Assembly: GCA_021810045.1 (NCBI GenBank)
Contig: JAJZJR010000003.1
Span: 1 to 64,000 of the forward strand
Length of the DNA stretch: 64,000 nucleotides
From: Thermoplasmata archaeon
GTDB taxonomy: Archaea; Thermoplasmatota; Thermoplasmata; Thermoplasmatales; Thermoplasmataceae
Direction of reading: 5' to 3'
Positions 40,893 through 50,745 of this stretch are shown in pieces. Each line of letters starts with the position of its first letter. Position 1 is the stretch's first letter. The translations under genes were made by a program, and so were the position numbers. Below the pieces are notes generated by a model. It saw only the letters and a program-made list of their open reading frames with translations, had not been told where the DNA came from and did no database searches.

Positions 40893-42673
40893 CTGATATT
40901 CAATTATTAACAATGTCAACAGGTAACGGTTCCTTTTGGGGCAATTTCTTCCTTCAAAATCGCCTTGTGTCAGGTGCAATCATCATTCTGATTTACATAG
41001 CCATTATGTCTGTAATGGCATTTCTTCTTTCAGGTTATATCAAGAAGCTCTATCTGGGAGAATCAAACTTACTGGATCCTGTTTCGGGAAGAATCGTTGC
41101 TTTCTTTGAGAAATTATTTGGAGAAAACAAGGACAAAACCATGAAGTTCAGGGAATATTTCCTGAATCTCCTCCTTTTTAATGCAGCTGCTGGCGTAATG
41201 ACTTTTCTTGTGTTGTATTTCCAGAATTTTTTGCCATTTTCTGCAGGTTATTCTCATTTTACTCCTTCTCTGACTTTCAATACAGTTACAAGTTTTCTCA
41301 CCAACACAAACCTTCAGCATTATTCCAACCCACTCCAGCTGACTTATTTCAGTCAGACCTTTGTAATAACCGGTCTTATGTTTGTGGGGGCTGGAACAGG
41401 TTTTGCAGCTTCAATGGCATTTATACGTGGTATCCTGAATGACAAGGGGTTTCTCGGGAACTTCTACCATGATTTTCTTGTTTCCATATTTTATCTGCTA
41501 CTGCCTCTGTCCCTGGGTCTGACAGTAATCCTCCTGGTATTTGGCGTACCTGAGACCACATCTTCAGCTATGGTTCTTCATGTTTTAGGAGGTCATGGTA
41601 CTGTAACAATACCTCTTGGGCCTGTTGCAACCCTGGAAGGAATAAAGAACATTGGAACAAATGGGGGAGGTTTCTACGGGGCAAATGCAGGTTTTCCTTT
41701 TGAGAACCCAAATTGGTTTACCAATCTGTCTGAATTTGTGGGATACACCCTCATACCACTTGCTTCCATATTTTCCCTCGGACGTGTATTCAACAACAAA
41801 GGTTTCTCCAACATGCTTTACGGCGTTGTAATGACAGTATTCATTTTCACCACATTCATGACGTTCTTTGGTGAATACACAGGAATTCCTGCACTTTCAA
41901 CTCTGGGAACCTTGTACACAGGCAATATGCTTGGAAAGGAAACTGCAATAGGAATTGCGCAGAGCTCCATATTCTCCACAGGTGCAGTATTCACCTCAAC
42001 AGGTGCGGGTAATTCCATACTGCTTGCCTTCACTCCAGTTGGAATTCTTGGTGTAATGGGGAATCTGCTTCTTAACGATCCCATCGGTGGTGTTGGCGTT
42101 GGAATAATGAATCTTTTCATGTTTGTAATTTTCACTACATTCATTACCTCCCTGATGGTAGGCAAACTCCCTGAACTGATGAGCCTCAAGCTTAGCTCCA
42201 GGGAAATCAAGTACTCCACACTATCACTGGTAACGCACCCTCTTCTGGTTCTCATTCCGTTCGGTGTAACAATGCTGCTTCCCGGCCTCATTGCCGGTTT
42301 CCCAGGTACCAGACCTGACGCCATTACATCTGTTCTTTACGAATTTGGAACCGCGGCAGCCAACAATGGTTCAGAAATTGGAGGATTTCTCACCAATCAG
42401 GCTTACTTCAATTATATCGATGGAATAATTATGCTTCTGGGAAGGTTTCTCCTCATAGGATTCCAGCTGGTAATTGCCGATTCATTCTCATTAAAAAGTC
42501 CAAAGGTGGAATTTGGCCGTTCAATAAATCCCAACAGCTTCCTCTACGGTCTGATGCTCTTTACGGTAATGATACTTCTCGGAGTACTGTCATTCTTTCC
42601 AATACTTGCCCTTGGGCCGTTCCTTTCCTGGGCACATGATTTCTCTCTGTGGATAGGAGTTGTGATACATTGA
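40889..42673 (+). CDS. kdpA: K+-transporting ATPase subunit A
   Basis: Potassium channel-like subunit of the high-affinity Kdp pump, with about ten or more membrane helices. The selectivity-filter loop is GTNGGGFYGANAGFPFENP, with further filter-like loops GTGFAAS, STGAGNS and NGSEIGGF. The start is taken as TTG at 40889, with GGAG 10 nt upstream and overlapping the kdpF stop; an ATG at 40913 has no ribosome site. 594 aa is a little longer than the E. coli protein. The stop overlaps the kdpB TTG. Confidence 0.93.
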   Translation: MTDIQLLTMSTGNGSFWGNFFLQNRLVSGAIIILIYIAIMSVMAFLLSGYIKKLYLGESNLLDPVSGRIVAFFEKLFGENKDKTMKFREYFLNLLLFNAAAGVMTFLVLYFQNFLPFSAGYSHFTPSLTFNTVTSFLTNTNLQHYSNPLQLTYFSQTFVITGLMFVGAGTGFAASMAFIRGILNDKGFLGNFYHDFLVSIFYLLLPLSLGLTVILLVFGVPETTSSAMVLHVLGGHGTVTIPLGPVATLEGIKNIGTNGGGFYGANAGFPFENPNWFTNLSEFVGYTLIPLASIFSLGRVFNNKGFSNMLYGVVMTVFIFTTFMTFFGEYTGIPALSTLGTLYTGNMLGKETAIGIAQSSIFSTGAVFTSTGAGNSILLAFTPVGILGVMGNLLLNDPIGGVGVGIMNLFMFVIFTTFITSLMVGKLPELMSLKLSSREIKYSTLSLVTHPLLVLIPFGVTMLLPGLIAGFPGTRPDAITSVLYEFGTAAANNGSEIGGFLTNQAYFNYIDGIIMLLGRFLLIGFQLVIADSFSLKSPKVEFGRSINPNSFLYGLMLFTVMILLGVLSFFPILALGPFLSWAHDFSLWIGVVIH

Positions 42674-44661
42674 ATTCCATAACTAACGCGGCTATACAGA
42701 CTGTCAAGAATTTCAGTCCGAAATACCTGATGCGCAATCCGGTGATGTTCATCACAGAATGTGCATTTGTATTGTCCATAGTAATAGCAGTAGAACCATC
42801 ATGGTTTGGAGCACCCTCAGGTTCCGGTTTCACACTGTTTTACGTTGCTGTAGTGGCTAATCTGTTCCTTACACTGCTTTTCTCAAATGTAAGTGTTGCA
42901 ATTTCAGAAAGCAAGAGCAAAGCCATTTCTGATTCCCTCAGACAATTGAAAAAGGAAGTGAAGGCAAAACTCCTTGTTGACGGCCAGGTAAATGAAGTAA
43001 CATCTTCCGAACTAAGGAAAGGTGACCTCATACTCATAGAACAGGGGGATGTGATACCCACTGATGGTGAAATTGTTGAAGGGACAGGCTATGTCAATGA
43101 ATCTAACGTGACCGGAGAGTCCCGGCCTTCAAGGAAAATATTTGGTGACAGTGTTACAGGCTCAACAGTTCTTGTAACTGATTCACTTAAAGTTCAGGTT
43201 ACAAGCGATCCCGGGGAATCATTCCTCGATAAGATGATCGCAATTGTCGAAAGCTCAAAGAGGTCAAGAACCCCAAATGAAATTGCATTGACTGTGTTCC
43301 TGTCCGGAATCACTTTAATTTTCCTTATTGTGGTTTCAGCATTGTTTGGAGCCACATATTATTCCGGGATTTCTCCCAATCTTATGATACTCATAGTTCT
43401 GCTCATTGCCTTAATACCTACAACCATTGGCGGCCTTCTTCCTGCAATTGGTGTTGCTTCTATAAATAAAATATCTCAGTATAATGTAATTGCAAAGAGC
43501 GGAAAAGCCATTGAGAATGCAGGAGACATAGATACAATAATTCTGGATAAAACCGGAACTGTAACAATGGGTGAACGGGAAGCTGCAAAGTTCTATCCCA
43601 ACAAAGGCGTGGATTACATCGAATTCGTGAAGCAGTGTGTAATGAGTTCCATGGATGATCTCACAAAGGAAGGTATGTCCGTTGTCAAGCTTGGAAAGAA
43701 GGAAGGAGTAGAAGTCAGCAGGGAAGAAATGAAGAATTACGAGTTTGTTCCCTTCTCTGCTGAAACAAAATCAAGTGGTATCAAATCTTCATCTGACGAA
43801 ATATTCAAGGGTGCCCTGCGTGCAATGGAAAAGAGATTCGATCTTTCAGATATCTATATTGAAGGACTTTGCAAGGAGATATCTCTAAGAGGAGGTACTG
43901 CACTTGTTGTTGTTAGAAACAACGAGTTTACAGGTGTCATTGAATTAAATGACATGCTGAAGCCAGGAATGCGGCAGCGGCTTGAGAGACTCAAGAAGAT
44001 GAATATCAAGACAATTATGTGCACCGGTGATGACGAGACAACCGCAGCATTTATTGCTCAGGAAAGCGGAATAGATGAATTCGTCGCAAATAGCACACCC
44101 ATGGATAAGTACAATGTTGTTGTGAGAGAGAAGGAGCAGCAGAGGATGGTTGCCATGGTTGGAGATGGCACAAACGATGCTCCTGCACTTTCCAGGGCAG
44201 ATGTTGGACTTGCAATGAATAACGGAACACAGGCGGCAAAGGATGCTGCAAACATGGTTGATTTGGACAACGATCCAACCAAACTGATCGATGTTATATT
44301 CCTTGGAAAGCAGGTTCTCATTACAAGAGGTTCCCTGACAGCATTCAGTATTGCCAATGATCTGTCAAAATACTTTGTTATTGTTCCTGCCATGTTCACA
44401 ATGCTCCCTCAGCTTGGATTCCTGAACATTCTTGATCTCCAGAATTCAATAGTTGCAATAACTGCTGCCCTCATTTTCAACACACTTATTATTCTCATGC
44501 TTGTGCCAATGGCCCTGAGAGGAGTCAGATACAAGCCATCGTCAATAGGGGATTTGTTAAGGAGGAATATCTCTATTTATGGAATTGGCGGTATTATTCT
44601 GCCATTTATCCTCATCAAGGTCATATACAGCATAATGATCGCTTCGGGGGCGGTTTGGTGA
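42670..44661 (+). CDS. kdpB: K+-transporting ATPase subunit B (P-type)
   Basis: ATP-hydrolysing P-type subunit. Phosphorylation motif DKTGTVT, actuator TGES, hinge GDGTNDAPALSRADVG, and KSGKAIENAG. 663 aa from the TTG at 42670, which overlaps the kdpA TGA (TTGA), with AGGAG about 10 nt upstream; an in-frame GTG at 42649 is the longer alternative. Energises K+ uptake through KdpA under K+ limitation. Confidence 0.94.
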   Translation: MNSITNAAIQTVKNFSPKYLMRNPVMFITECAFVLSIVIAVEPSWFGAPSGSGFTLFYVAVVANLFLTLLFSNVSVAISESKSKAISDSLRQLKKEVKAKLLVDGQVNEVTSSELRKGDLILIEQGDVIPTDGEIVEGTGYVNESNVTGESRPSRKIFGDSVTGSTVLVTDSLKVQVTSDPGESFLDKMIAIVESSKRSRTPNEIALTVFLSGITLIFLIVVSALFGATYYSGISPNLMILIVLLIALIPTTIGGLLPAIGVASINKISQYNVIAKSGKAIENAGDIDTIILDKTGTVTMGEREAAKFYPNKGVDYIEFVKQCVMSSMDDLTKEGMSVVKLGKKEGVEVSREEMKNYEFVPFSAETKSSGIKSSSDEIFKGALRAMEKRFDLSDIYIEGLCKEISLRGGTALVVVRNNEFTGVIELNDMLKPGMRQRLERLKKMNIKTIMCTGDDETTAAFIAQESGIDEFVANSTPMDKYNVVVREKEQQRMVAMVGDGTNDAPALSRADVGLAMNNGTQAAKDAANMVDLDNDPTKLIDVIFLGKQVLITRGSLTAFSIANDLSKYFVIVPAMFTMLPQLGFLNILDLQNSIVAITAALIFNTLIILMLVPMALRGVRYKPSSIGDLLRRNISIYGIGGIILPFILIKVIYSIMIASGAVW

Positions 44662-45272
44662 ATTCTAAGAGAGCAATAAAGGCAGTTGCGTTCGCATTCG
44701 TGTTTCTTTTCGTCCTTGGTTTTGTATATCCAACAGTTATGTCAGAAATAACTGAGCATGCGATTCCTTTTCAGTCTCAGGGCTCGCCCGTAAAGATAAA
44801 CGGTACTGTATACGGTTCATATCTCATAGCCGATGCCTTCAATGCATCATATTTCTTCCATCCAAGACCATCGGCTAACAATACCTATGCAATTGACACC
44901 AACGCTACGCTGAACCAGACATTGACATACATCAATCAGTTCAGGTCTGAAAACCCCGGCATAAATCTTTCTCAGGTACCATATGCAATGGTTGCATACT
45001 CCGCTTCCGGAGTTGATCCAAACATACCCATTCTTGGTGCATATGATCAGGTGGCCAGAATTGCAAATTCGGTCCAGAATGTATCAGCAGCTAGAAATAT
45101 ATCACTTTCAGTAAGTTCCCTGGAATCAATGCTGAACAGCAAGATTTCACAGCTGGAACAGAGAAATTTCCCCGTGTTTGGTTCCTATTATGTGAATACG
45201 GTTGCCCTGAATGTATATATAATAAATTTCATGCAGAATGAAGGAATACTTCCATCAGGACTTCTTTCCTGA
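44658..45272 (+). CDS. kdpC: K+-transporting ATPase subunit C
   Basis: One N-terminal membrane helix (about 7-27) and an external domain with YGSYLIADAFNASYFFHPRPSA, the KdpC signature FxxxxYFxxRPS. Residues 85-150 have several N-x-S/T sequons, unusual for bacterial KdpC. GTG start overlapping the kdpB stop (GTGA). Closes the kdpFABC operon. No KdpD/KdpE genes follow. Confidence 0.9.
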   Translation: MNSKRAIKAVAFAFVFLFVLGFVYPTVMSEITEHAIPFQSQGSPVKINGTVYGSYLIADAFNASYFFHPRPSANNTYAIDTNATLNQTLTYINQFRSENPGINLSQVPYAMVAYSASGVDPNIPILGAYDQVARIANSVQNVSAARNISLSVSSLESMLNSKISQLEQRNFPVFGSYYVNTVALNVYIINFMQNEGILPSGLLS

Positions 45273-45274
45273 AA

Positions 45275-46093
45275 TTATTTTTTAAGTACTACAATGTCCT
45301 GGTTGGTGGATTTTACAAGAGTCTTCATCTGAGTATTGAATCTCACCTTACCATTTTTTGATTCAGATACGCCGAACACAAGAAGATCCGGTTTCTGGTC
45401 CCTCAAAATCACATTCATTTCATCAACCAGGTTGGTGGAGAAGCTTGGTCTCACAACTGTTATGTTTTCCCCATACATTGAGATCAACTCGCCCATCCTG
45501 TCGAAAAGTGTGGAGAAACCATGTGTTCGTTTTTTGTCATATTTCCTCAGGTCTGCAAGGACGAGATCCGCACCAAGGGCCTTCTTTATGTGAATGGCCA
45601 GAGAAACAGATGCCCTTGTGTTGAGTGTTTCACTTATTGGAACTAGTATTTTTCTATATGGGTAGTGACTCCCCTTTATGCTGAACACTGCTGTAGGAAT
45701 TGTTGAATTCTTGATGACATAGTCACCGATTCCTCCAAACAGCGATCCTGAAAGAAGAGATCGCTTGAATGTGCCCAGAAGAATTAGATCGTAGTTTTTA
45801 TTGCTTGTCTCATCCACAATACCTTGCCGGACGCTCCTGGAAGTCTTTACTTTGGGAATTACCTTGATATTTCTGTCTTTTCCATCCCTATATGCATTTA
45901 TGATGACATTTACCTTATCGCTCCAGGTGACCTCTTTCAACTCTTCCTTTACAGTTAGAGCTGTTATTTCGGTATTATATACATCCGAGAGTGAAAATGC
46001 CAGGTCCAGAACCACTCTTGAACGGTCTCCTTTCGCCATCGGCACAATTGCACGGTCAAATTTTAAAAGGTAAGCTCTGGAAGACTCAAGCAT
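45275..46093 (-). CDS. Universal stress protein, tandem UspA domains
   Basis: 272 aa with two UspA-like halves (1-140 and 145-272). The first has LILLGTFKRSLLSG...DYVIKNSTIPTAVFSI, a recognisable but altered ATP-loop; the second ends VFGVSESKNGKVRF..TLVKSTNQDIVVLKK and lacks the glycine pattern, so it may not bind ATP. It is convergent with kdpC, only 2 bp apart. Usp domains occur in KdpD sensor kinases, so a link to Kdp control is attractive but unproved. Confidence 0.8.
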   Translation of the reverse strand: MLESSRAYLLKFDRAIVPMAKGDRSRVVLDLAFSLSDVYNTEITALTVKEELKEVTWSDKVNVIINAYRDGKDRNIKVIPKVKTSRSVRQGIVDETSNKNYDLILLGTFKRSLLSGSLFGGIGDYVIKNSTIPTAVFSIKGSHYPYRKILVPISETLNTRASVSLAIHIKKALGADLVLADLRKYDKKRTHGFSTLFDRMGELISMYGENITVVRPSFSTNLVDEMNVILRDQKPDLLVFGVSESKNGKVRFNTQMKTLVKSTNQDIVVLKK

Positions 46094-46393
46094 AGTTAAA
46101 TATAATCAGAAATTGATAAATAAGCTTTTGTTTTAACTTTGGAGACAAAAATGAATTTGTATTGTATTATGCATTATTGATAAATCATATATATTCCCTT
46201 TACTGTCCTGTTAACAAATAATGAATATGCCTGTTGGATGACACTCATTATCTAGTTATATCCATCTGAGTGAAAATTACATCCGTACATATATTGCATG
46301 CGTCAGACAAAACACAGTTGAATTACGCTCTCCCGAACCTTATGGAATAACCATTGTTCAAAAACTTTTAGTGAAGCGATCCAATATGGCTTT
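46094..46393. other. Divergent promoter region of usp and purB
   Basis: 300-bp AT-rich spacer without ORF or RNA gene. ACATATAT near 46286-46294 could serve as a TATA box toward purB, with a long leader; TAATAC-like and TTATATT-like tracts near 46085-46200 could serve the usp gene. Nothing else seen. Confidence 0.4.
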
Positions 46394-47755
46394 GTGTCAG
46401 TTTCTCCAATTGAATATCGGTACGGAAGGGATGAAGTAAAGGCTATTTTCACAGAGGAAGCAAAGTTAAGGTACATGCTCAAGGTGGAGGAAACTCTTGC
46501 ACAAGCCCAGGCCGAATTCAACATTATCCCAAAGGAAGCTTTTCTTGACATCCAGAGTGTAGTAGACTCAAATCTGGTGAAGGTTGAAAGGGTCAAGGAA
46601 ATTGAGAACGAGATCAAACACGATGTAATGGCCATTGTCAGAGCACTTTCTGAGCAATGCACAGCTGGCCAGAAATATGTTCACTTCGGGGTTACATCCA
46701 ATGACATTATAGATACTGCAACAGCTGTTCAGATCAGGGACTTCTATTCATATTTCATTGAGGACCTGATCGATCTTCAGAAATCAATGATGAAACTAGT
46801 TGATGAGCATAGACTAAGTGTAATGCTTGGCAGAACCCATGGCCAGCATGCCAGTCCTGTAACATTCGGTTTGAAAATGGCAGTATATCTTGCAGAGTTG
46901 AACAGACACATTGAAAGGGCTGTACAGGCAAAATCACGTGTTATCGCCGGTAAAATAATGGGCCCTGTTGGGACTGGTGCTTCACTTGGTGAGGGGGCAC
47001 TGGAACTCCAGGACAGAGTGATGGAAATCCTCGGCATAAGTGCCGAAGTTGCCTCATCACAGATTGTTAACCGGGACCGGTATGTGGAACTCCTTCAGAT
47101 TTTCAGTGGTGTTGTAACATCTCTGGAAAAATTTGCAACGGAAATAAGGAATCTTCAGAGACCTGAAATAGACGAGGTATCTGAGTACTTTGACGCTTCC
47201 AAGCAGGTTGGATCAAGTTCTATGCCAAGCAAAGTCAACCCAATCAATTCTGAAAACATTGTGAGTCTGTCAAGACTTGTCCGGAGTCTCATACTACCTG
47301 AATATGAAGCAGCTGTTACCTGGCATGAAAGGGATTTAACAAATAGTGCTTCAGAAAGGTTTTCAATCCCTTACAGTTGCATTCTTACTGATCATGTTCT
47401 GGTGAAAATGACTAAAGTATTCTCTGGTCTGGTCGTAAAGAAGGAAAACATGCTAAGAAACCTGACATCCGACGATTTTGTTCTATCGGAGAGATTTGTT
47501 TCGGAACTCACACTTAACGGCATACCAAGGCAAGAGGCACATGAAATGATCCGCGAAGCATCCATGAAGGCTTACGAAAAACATACCTCTCTTCTTAAGA
47601 GCCTTGAAGACATGGGAATATTGGCAAAGCTTTCCAAGGAGAAAGTGGATGCAATAAGAGATCCAATCAGTTTTGTTGGCCGATCGGACAAAATATGTGC
47701 CGCGGTCCTGGAACAGTCTGAGAGGATCAGAAGGAGTGCCCTGGGAGCAGCTTGA
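46394..47755 (+). CDS. purB: Adenylosuccinate lyase
   Basis: Acts twice in purine synthesis (SAICAR to AICAR; adenylosuccinate to AMP). Fumarase-superfamily signature GSSSMPSKVNPINSEN, and HFGVTSNDIIDTA and GRTHGQHASPVTFG carry the catalytic His residues. 453 aa is normal. GTG start; the stop is 1 bp before the next ATG, so the next gene is coupled. Confidence 0.93.
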   Translation: MSVSPIEYRYGRDEVKAIFTEEAKLRYMLKVEETLAQAQAEFNIIPKEAFLDIQSVVDSNLVKVERVKEIENEIKHDVMAIVRALSEQCTAGQKYVHFGVTSNDIIDTATAVQIRDFYSYFIEDLIDLQKSMMKLVDEHRLSVMLGRTHGQHASPVTFGLKMAVYLAELNRHIERAVQAKSRVIAGKIMGPVGTGASLGEGALELQDRVMEILGISAEVASSQIVNRDRYVELLQIFSGVVTSLEKFATEIRNLQRPEIDEVSEYFDASKQVGSSSMPSKVNPINSENIVSLSRLVRSLILPEYEAAVTWHERDLTNSASERFSIPYSCILTDHVLVKMTKVFSGLVVKKENMLRNLTSDDFVLSERFVSELTLNGIPRQEAHEMIREASMKAYEKHTSLLKSLEDMGILAKLSKEKVDAIRDPISFVGRSDKICAAVLEQSERIRRSALGAA

Positions 47756-47756
47756 A

Positions 47757-48344
47757 ATGAATAATCTCAATACGCAGAAAACACTCAAAGAGGATATAAT
47801 TTCAGAACTTGTAGAAGAAGAAAAATCCATATCCGGCCTGCAAAAATCACTTGAATCCAAGGGTGTTAATACACACAGGCTCGTCCTCACCGGATATCTG
47901 CGGGCCATGGTAGACATGGGAATCCTCAGGGAAAAGGAGATCAAACCCTCCCTGATTTATTCAATTCAGAGCATTCCCGGAAAGGATATCTATGAACTGG
48001 CAGGTATAGCATCAAGAAAGCTTTCTCCAGAATCTACGGGTGATCACGCTCTGGAATTACTGTACTTTATCTTCAACAGGCCAATTTTTGTGAGGGAGAT
48101 AGAGCGATGCAATGTAGATCTACCAAGAAAATACAAGACAGTAGTTCCTCAGAGAAGACTTGAATATATTGCAAAACTGAATGAGCAGGGGATCAAAATT
48201 CCTCAGAACAATATTATGATGGAACCTGAAGGTCGGGACAACCATAAGCTCCTGATGATGCTAAAAGACCTCGTTTCAATCAGCCTGGATGTTAAGAGAT
48301 ATATTATGCCAGACCAGGAAGGTACGCAGACAACCCTGGATTAA
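47757..48344 (+). CDS. Hypothetical protein downstream of purB (195 aa)
   Basis: The N-terminal 60 residues (LKEDIISELVEEEKSISGLQKSLESKGVNTHRLVLTGYLRAMVDMGILREKE, read in segments) have a winged-helix pattern; the rest is mixed, with VDLPRKYKTVVPQRRLEYI. It might be a DNA- or RNA-binding regulator. I take the ATG at 47757, directly after the purB stop, not the frame-open start inside purB. Convergent with dph6, 2 bp apart. Confidence 0.6.
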   Translation: MNNLNTQKTLKEDIISELVEEEKSISGLQKSLESKGVNTHRLVLTGYLRAMVDMGILREKEIKPSLIYSIQSIPGKDIYELAGIASRKLSPESTGDHALELLYFIFNRPIFVREIERCNVDLPRKYKTVVPQRRLEYIAKLNEQGIKIPQNNIMMEPEGRDNHKLLMMLKDLVSISLDVKRYIMPDQEGTQTTLD

Positions 48345-48346
48345 TG

Positions 48347-48991
48347 TCATTTTTTCACCACATTATCAAGAAGCAGATATCCATGAGAACCTTCCCATAT
48401 TTTTCTTGAATCACTTATATCTAGCTCACCCATGCCTCTGGCAGAGACAACAAAAGTCTCGTATTCTCCACCTTCTCCGGAAATATTTATTCCGTACTTG
48501 CTGTTCTTCTTTTCAAGTTCTTCGATGTATTCCTCATCAATTATGCGGCCAAGGTCATTTTCAGTAAAACCCTCTGCAGACACAGACACAATCATGGCCT
48601 CGATTCCCCTTAGCTGTAATTCTTTCAGAATGAATTTCTGGTCCTTTCTCCAGAGAGGTATATATGACATGATTCCCAGTTTTGTGCACAATTTTTCGAC
48701 TCTTGTTTTCTGGTACTCTGATGCAATAGCACCAACAGTTATTGCCTTAAACCCCTGTTTAACATAATCCTCTAAAGTTTCAGCAAATTTATCTTCAGAT
48801 GTTGTGGACCATGGTACTCCAAGAAGAGAAGCAACCATTTCTGCTTTAGCTGCATTGGGATAATGAAACATTAGTGAAAATTCCTCCGGTATAACTGTCA
48901 AAGCAGCTGCAACATCATAACCCTGTTCCATTGCTATCTGTGCTGAAAGGAAGGAATCTTTGCCTCCTGATAAGAGTGCCAGTGTTTTCAT
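48347..48991 (-). CDS. dph6: Diphthamide synthetase (Dph6), PP-loop ATPase
   Basis: Last step of diphthamide synthesis on elongation factor 2: ATP-dependent amidation. The PP-loop is SGGKDSFLSA at 8-17, and the family end motif GEGGEYETFV is present near 176. About 214 aa. I start at the ATG at 48991; the open frame further upstream (to 49078) adds a non-conserved tail. Confidence 0.88.
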   Translation of the reverse strand: MKTLALLSGGKDSFLSAQIAMEQGYDVAAALTVIPEEFSLMFHYPNAAKAEMVASLLGVPWSTTSEDKFAETLEDYVKQGFKAITVGAIASEYQKTRVEKLCTKLGIMSYIPLWRKDQKFILKELQLRGIEAMIVSVSAEGFTENDLGRIIDEEYIEELEKKNSKYGINISGEGGEYETFVVSARGMGELDISDSRKIWEGSHGYLLLDNVVKK

Positions 48992-49292
48992 GATCAGTAT
49001 GCTATAATGGCTTTGTTTAATACTTAATCTGTCAAACCTGTATAATCTGTTAAACTGCAAAACAAGGATAACTATCACATGGAAATACCAAGGTGCAATT
49101 CAATCTGTATTTAGGCAAAATTCACAACTACTTTCATTTGCCATTGGATAAAAGGAAGTCAACTTCACTAATGAGTTACATCTGAAAGTAGCAACACTTA
49201 TTTCATGGATGCCCAACCATTGAGGAAATTGTGTGCTAAATTATAGTCATTATAGTTTTATACGTTCAAGCAATAGCCAGACAGGTGAAAAA

Positions 49293-49766
49293 ATGTCAGT
49301 AAAAGTAGGAGAAAAAGCACCAGAATTCAAGGCATTAGATTCAGCACTCAAGGAAAAGAAACTTTCAGATTATCAGGGCCACAAGACTGTCCTGGCATTC
49401 TTCCCGGGAGCTTTCACATCTGTTTGCACAAAGGAAATGTGCACCTTCAGGGATTCAATGGTCGCATTCAATAACCTTGATGCAAAAGTAGTAGGAATAA
49501 GCGTTGACCAGCCATTCTCACTTGCAGAATTTGGAAAGCAGAACAAGCTTGATTTTGATCTCCTAAGTGATGCAGACAGGGAAATTAGCAAGAAATACGG
49601 TGCCCTGCATGAGAATTTTGTGAACATACAGGGACTCACTGCCTCTAAAAGGTCCGTTTTCATTTTGGACAAGGGTGGAGTAGTAAAGTATGCCTGGGTT
49701 TCAGAAGACCCAGGAAAAGAACCGGATTATGAAGCAATAAAGAACGAACTGTCAAAAATAAACTAA
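49293..49766 (+). CDS. Peroxiredoxin (AhpC/TSA, AhpE-BCP-like)
   Basis: Thiol peroxidase of 157 aa. The peroxidatic Cys lies in FFPGAFTSVCTKEMCTFRD (about residue 47), with a second Cys five residues later as a possible resolving Cys. ATG at 49293, preceded by CAGGTG. Upstream frame is not conserved. Protects against peroxide, and could use the adjacent convergent thioredoxin-like protein as reductant. They are 4 bp apart. Confidence 0.9.
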   Translation: MSVKVGEKAPEFKALDSALKEKKLSDYQGHKTVLAFFPGAFTSVCTKEMCTFRDSMVAFNNLDAKVVGISVDQPFSLAEFGKQNKLDFDLLSDADREISKKYGALHENFVNIQGLTASKRSVFILDKGGVVKYAWVSEDPGKEPDYEAIKNELSKIN

Positions 49767-49770
49767 ATTT

Positions 49771-50622
49771 TTAAAAAGAAAGGGTGAAAACCCTAACCCC
49801 TTTGGGGATTGTCAAAACAAGATTCCTTTGGGAGTATTCGGTCTGGCACAAATGGTAGGTGTTGGGGCCATCAATCTTCACAGAAGTTTCTTCACCATCC
49901 AATGAGCATTTTATGAGAATTTCTGAAGGAGAATCAAACACCCCACTGATACTGGTTCCTCTGAAGACAATGTGTATCCGGCTTTCATCGCTCAAAGATT
50001 CTATGAACTGTTCTTTCTGTTCCCAAGCTCCTTCCAAATAGGCAGTTTCGGCTTTCCGTTTATCAGGTAGGAGATAAATGTTACATGAATCACCATTGCA
50101 AACTGCAGAATTTCCAAGATCACCCCTGGCTTTCCCGAGATAAATCTCGGGTGTAACTTTTCCGGTTTTAATTGAATTAACCGTGCTGACAGGCAGTTCT
50201 TCACCAAATATTTCATTTAGGATCCTGACAAGTTCGTCTGCACCCTCCTCGCCTATGGATTCGTAAATTAATTCTCCATCTTTGTCAAACAGGTAGTGTG
50301 CTGGCCAGTATTGATTGTTGAAGTATGCCCAGATATAATATTCAGGATCCAGAATAACAGGATAGGTAATTTGCAGGTTTTTGATAGCCCTTGTGACATT
50401 AGAGGGTATTTTTTCAAATTCAAATTCAGGCGTGTGAACCCCCACAACAACAAGGCCTTTGGATGAGAGTTTTCTGTACATTTCCTTCATTTGGGGCACT
50501 GTCCGGACACAATTGACGCATGAATACGTCCAGAAGTCGACCAAAACATATTTTCCCTGGAGATCAAGTTGATTTGTATTGAGCAACCAATCCTGATCTA
50601 TGTCATCAAACGCCTCTAACAC
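49771..50622 (-). CDS. TlpA/DipZ-like thioredoxin domain protein
   Basis: 283 aa. Residues 15-150 form a thioredoxin fold with WTYSCVNCVRTVP, the Cys-x-x-Cys of the DipZ/TlpA group. Residues 170-283 resemble the C-terminal DipZ beta-domain. No signal peptide or transmembrane part, unlike membrane DipZ, so it appears cytoplasmic. GTG start. Tail-to-tail with the peroxiredoxin gene. Confidence 0.78.
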   Translation of the reverse strand: MLEAFDDIDQDWLLNTNQLDLQGKYVLVDFWTYSCVNCVRTVPQMKEMYRKLSSKGLVVVGVHTPEFEFEKIPSNVTRAIKNLQITYPVILDPEYYIWAYFNNQYWPAHYLFDKDGELIYESIGEEGADELVRILNEIFGEELPVSTVNSIKTGKVTPEIYLGKARGDLGNSAVCNGDSCNIYLLPDKRKAETAYLEGAWEQKEQFIESLSDESRIHIVFRGTSISGVFDSPSEILIKCSLDGEETSVKIDGPNTYHLCQTEYSQRNLVLTIPKGVRVFTLSF

Positions 50623-50745
50623 TGATGATTATTACGTACACATATAAAATCAAAAGTAAAAAATGAGTTTATATTCTTATCATAATTTCATTGATTTTGA
50701 AAGTTATCTGATGAAATCCAAATAGTATGGGTACATAACCAGGAT

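Noticed and set aside
47673-47756. Upstream extension of the gene after purB
   Set aside because: Lies wholly within purB in another frame; the ATG at 47757 directly follows the purB stop.
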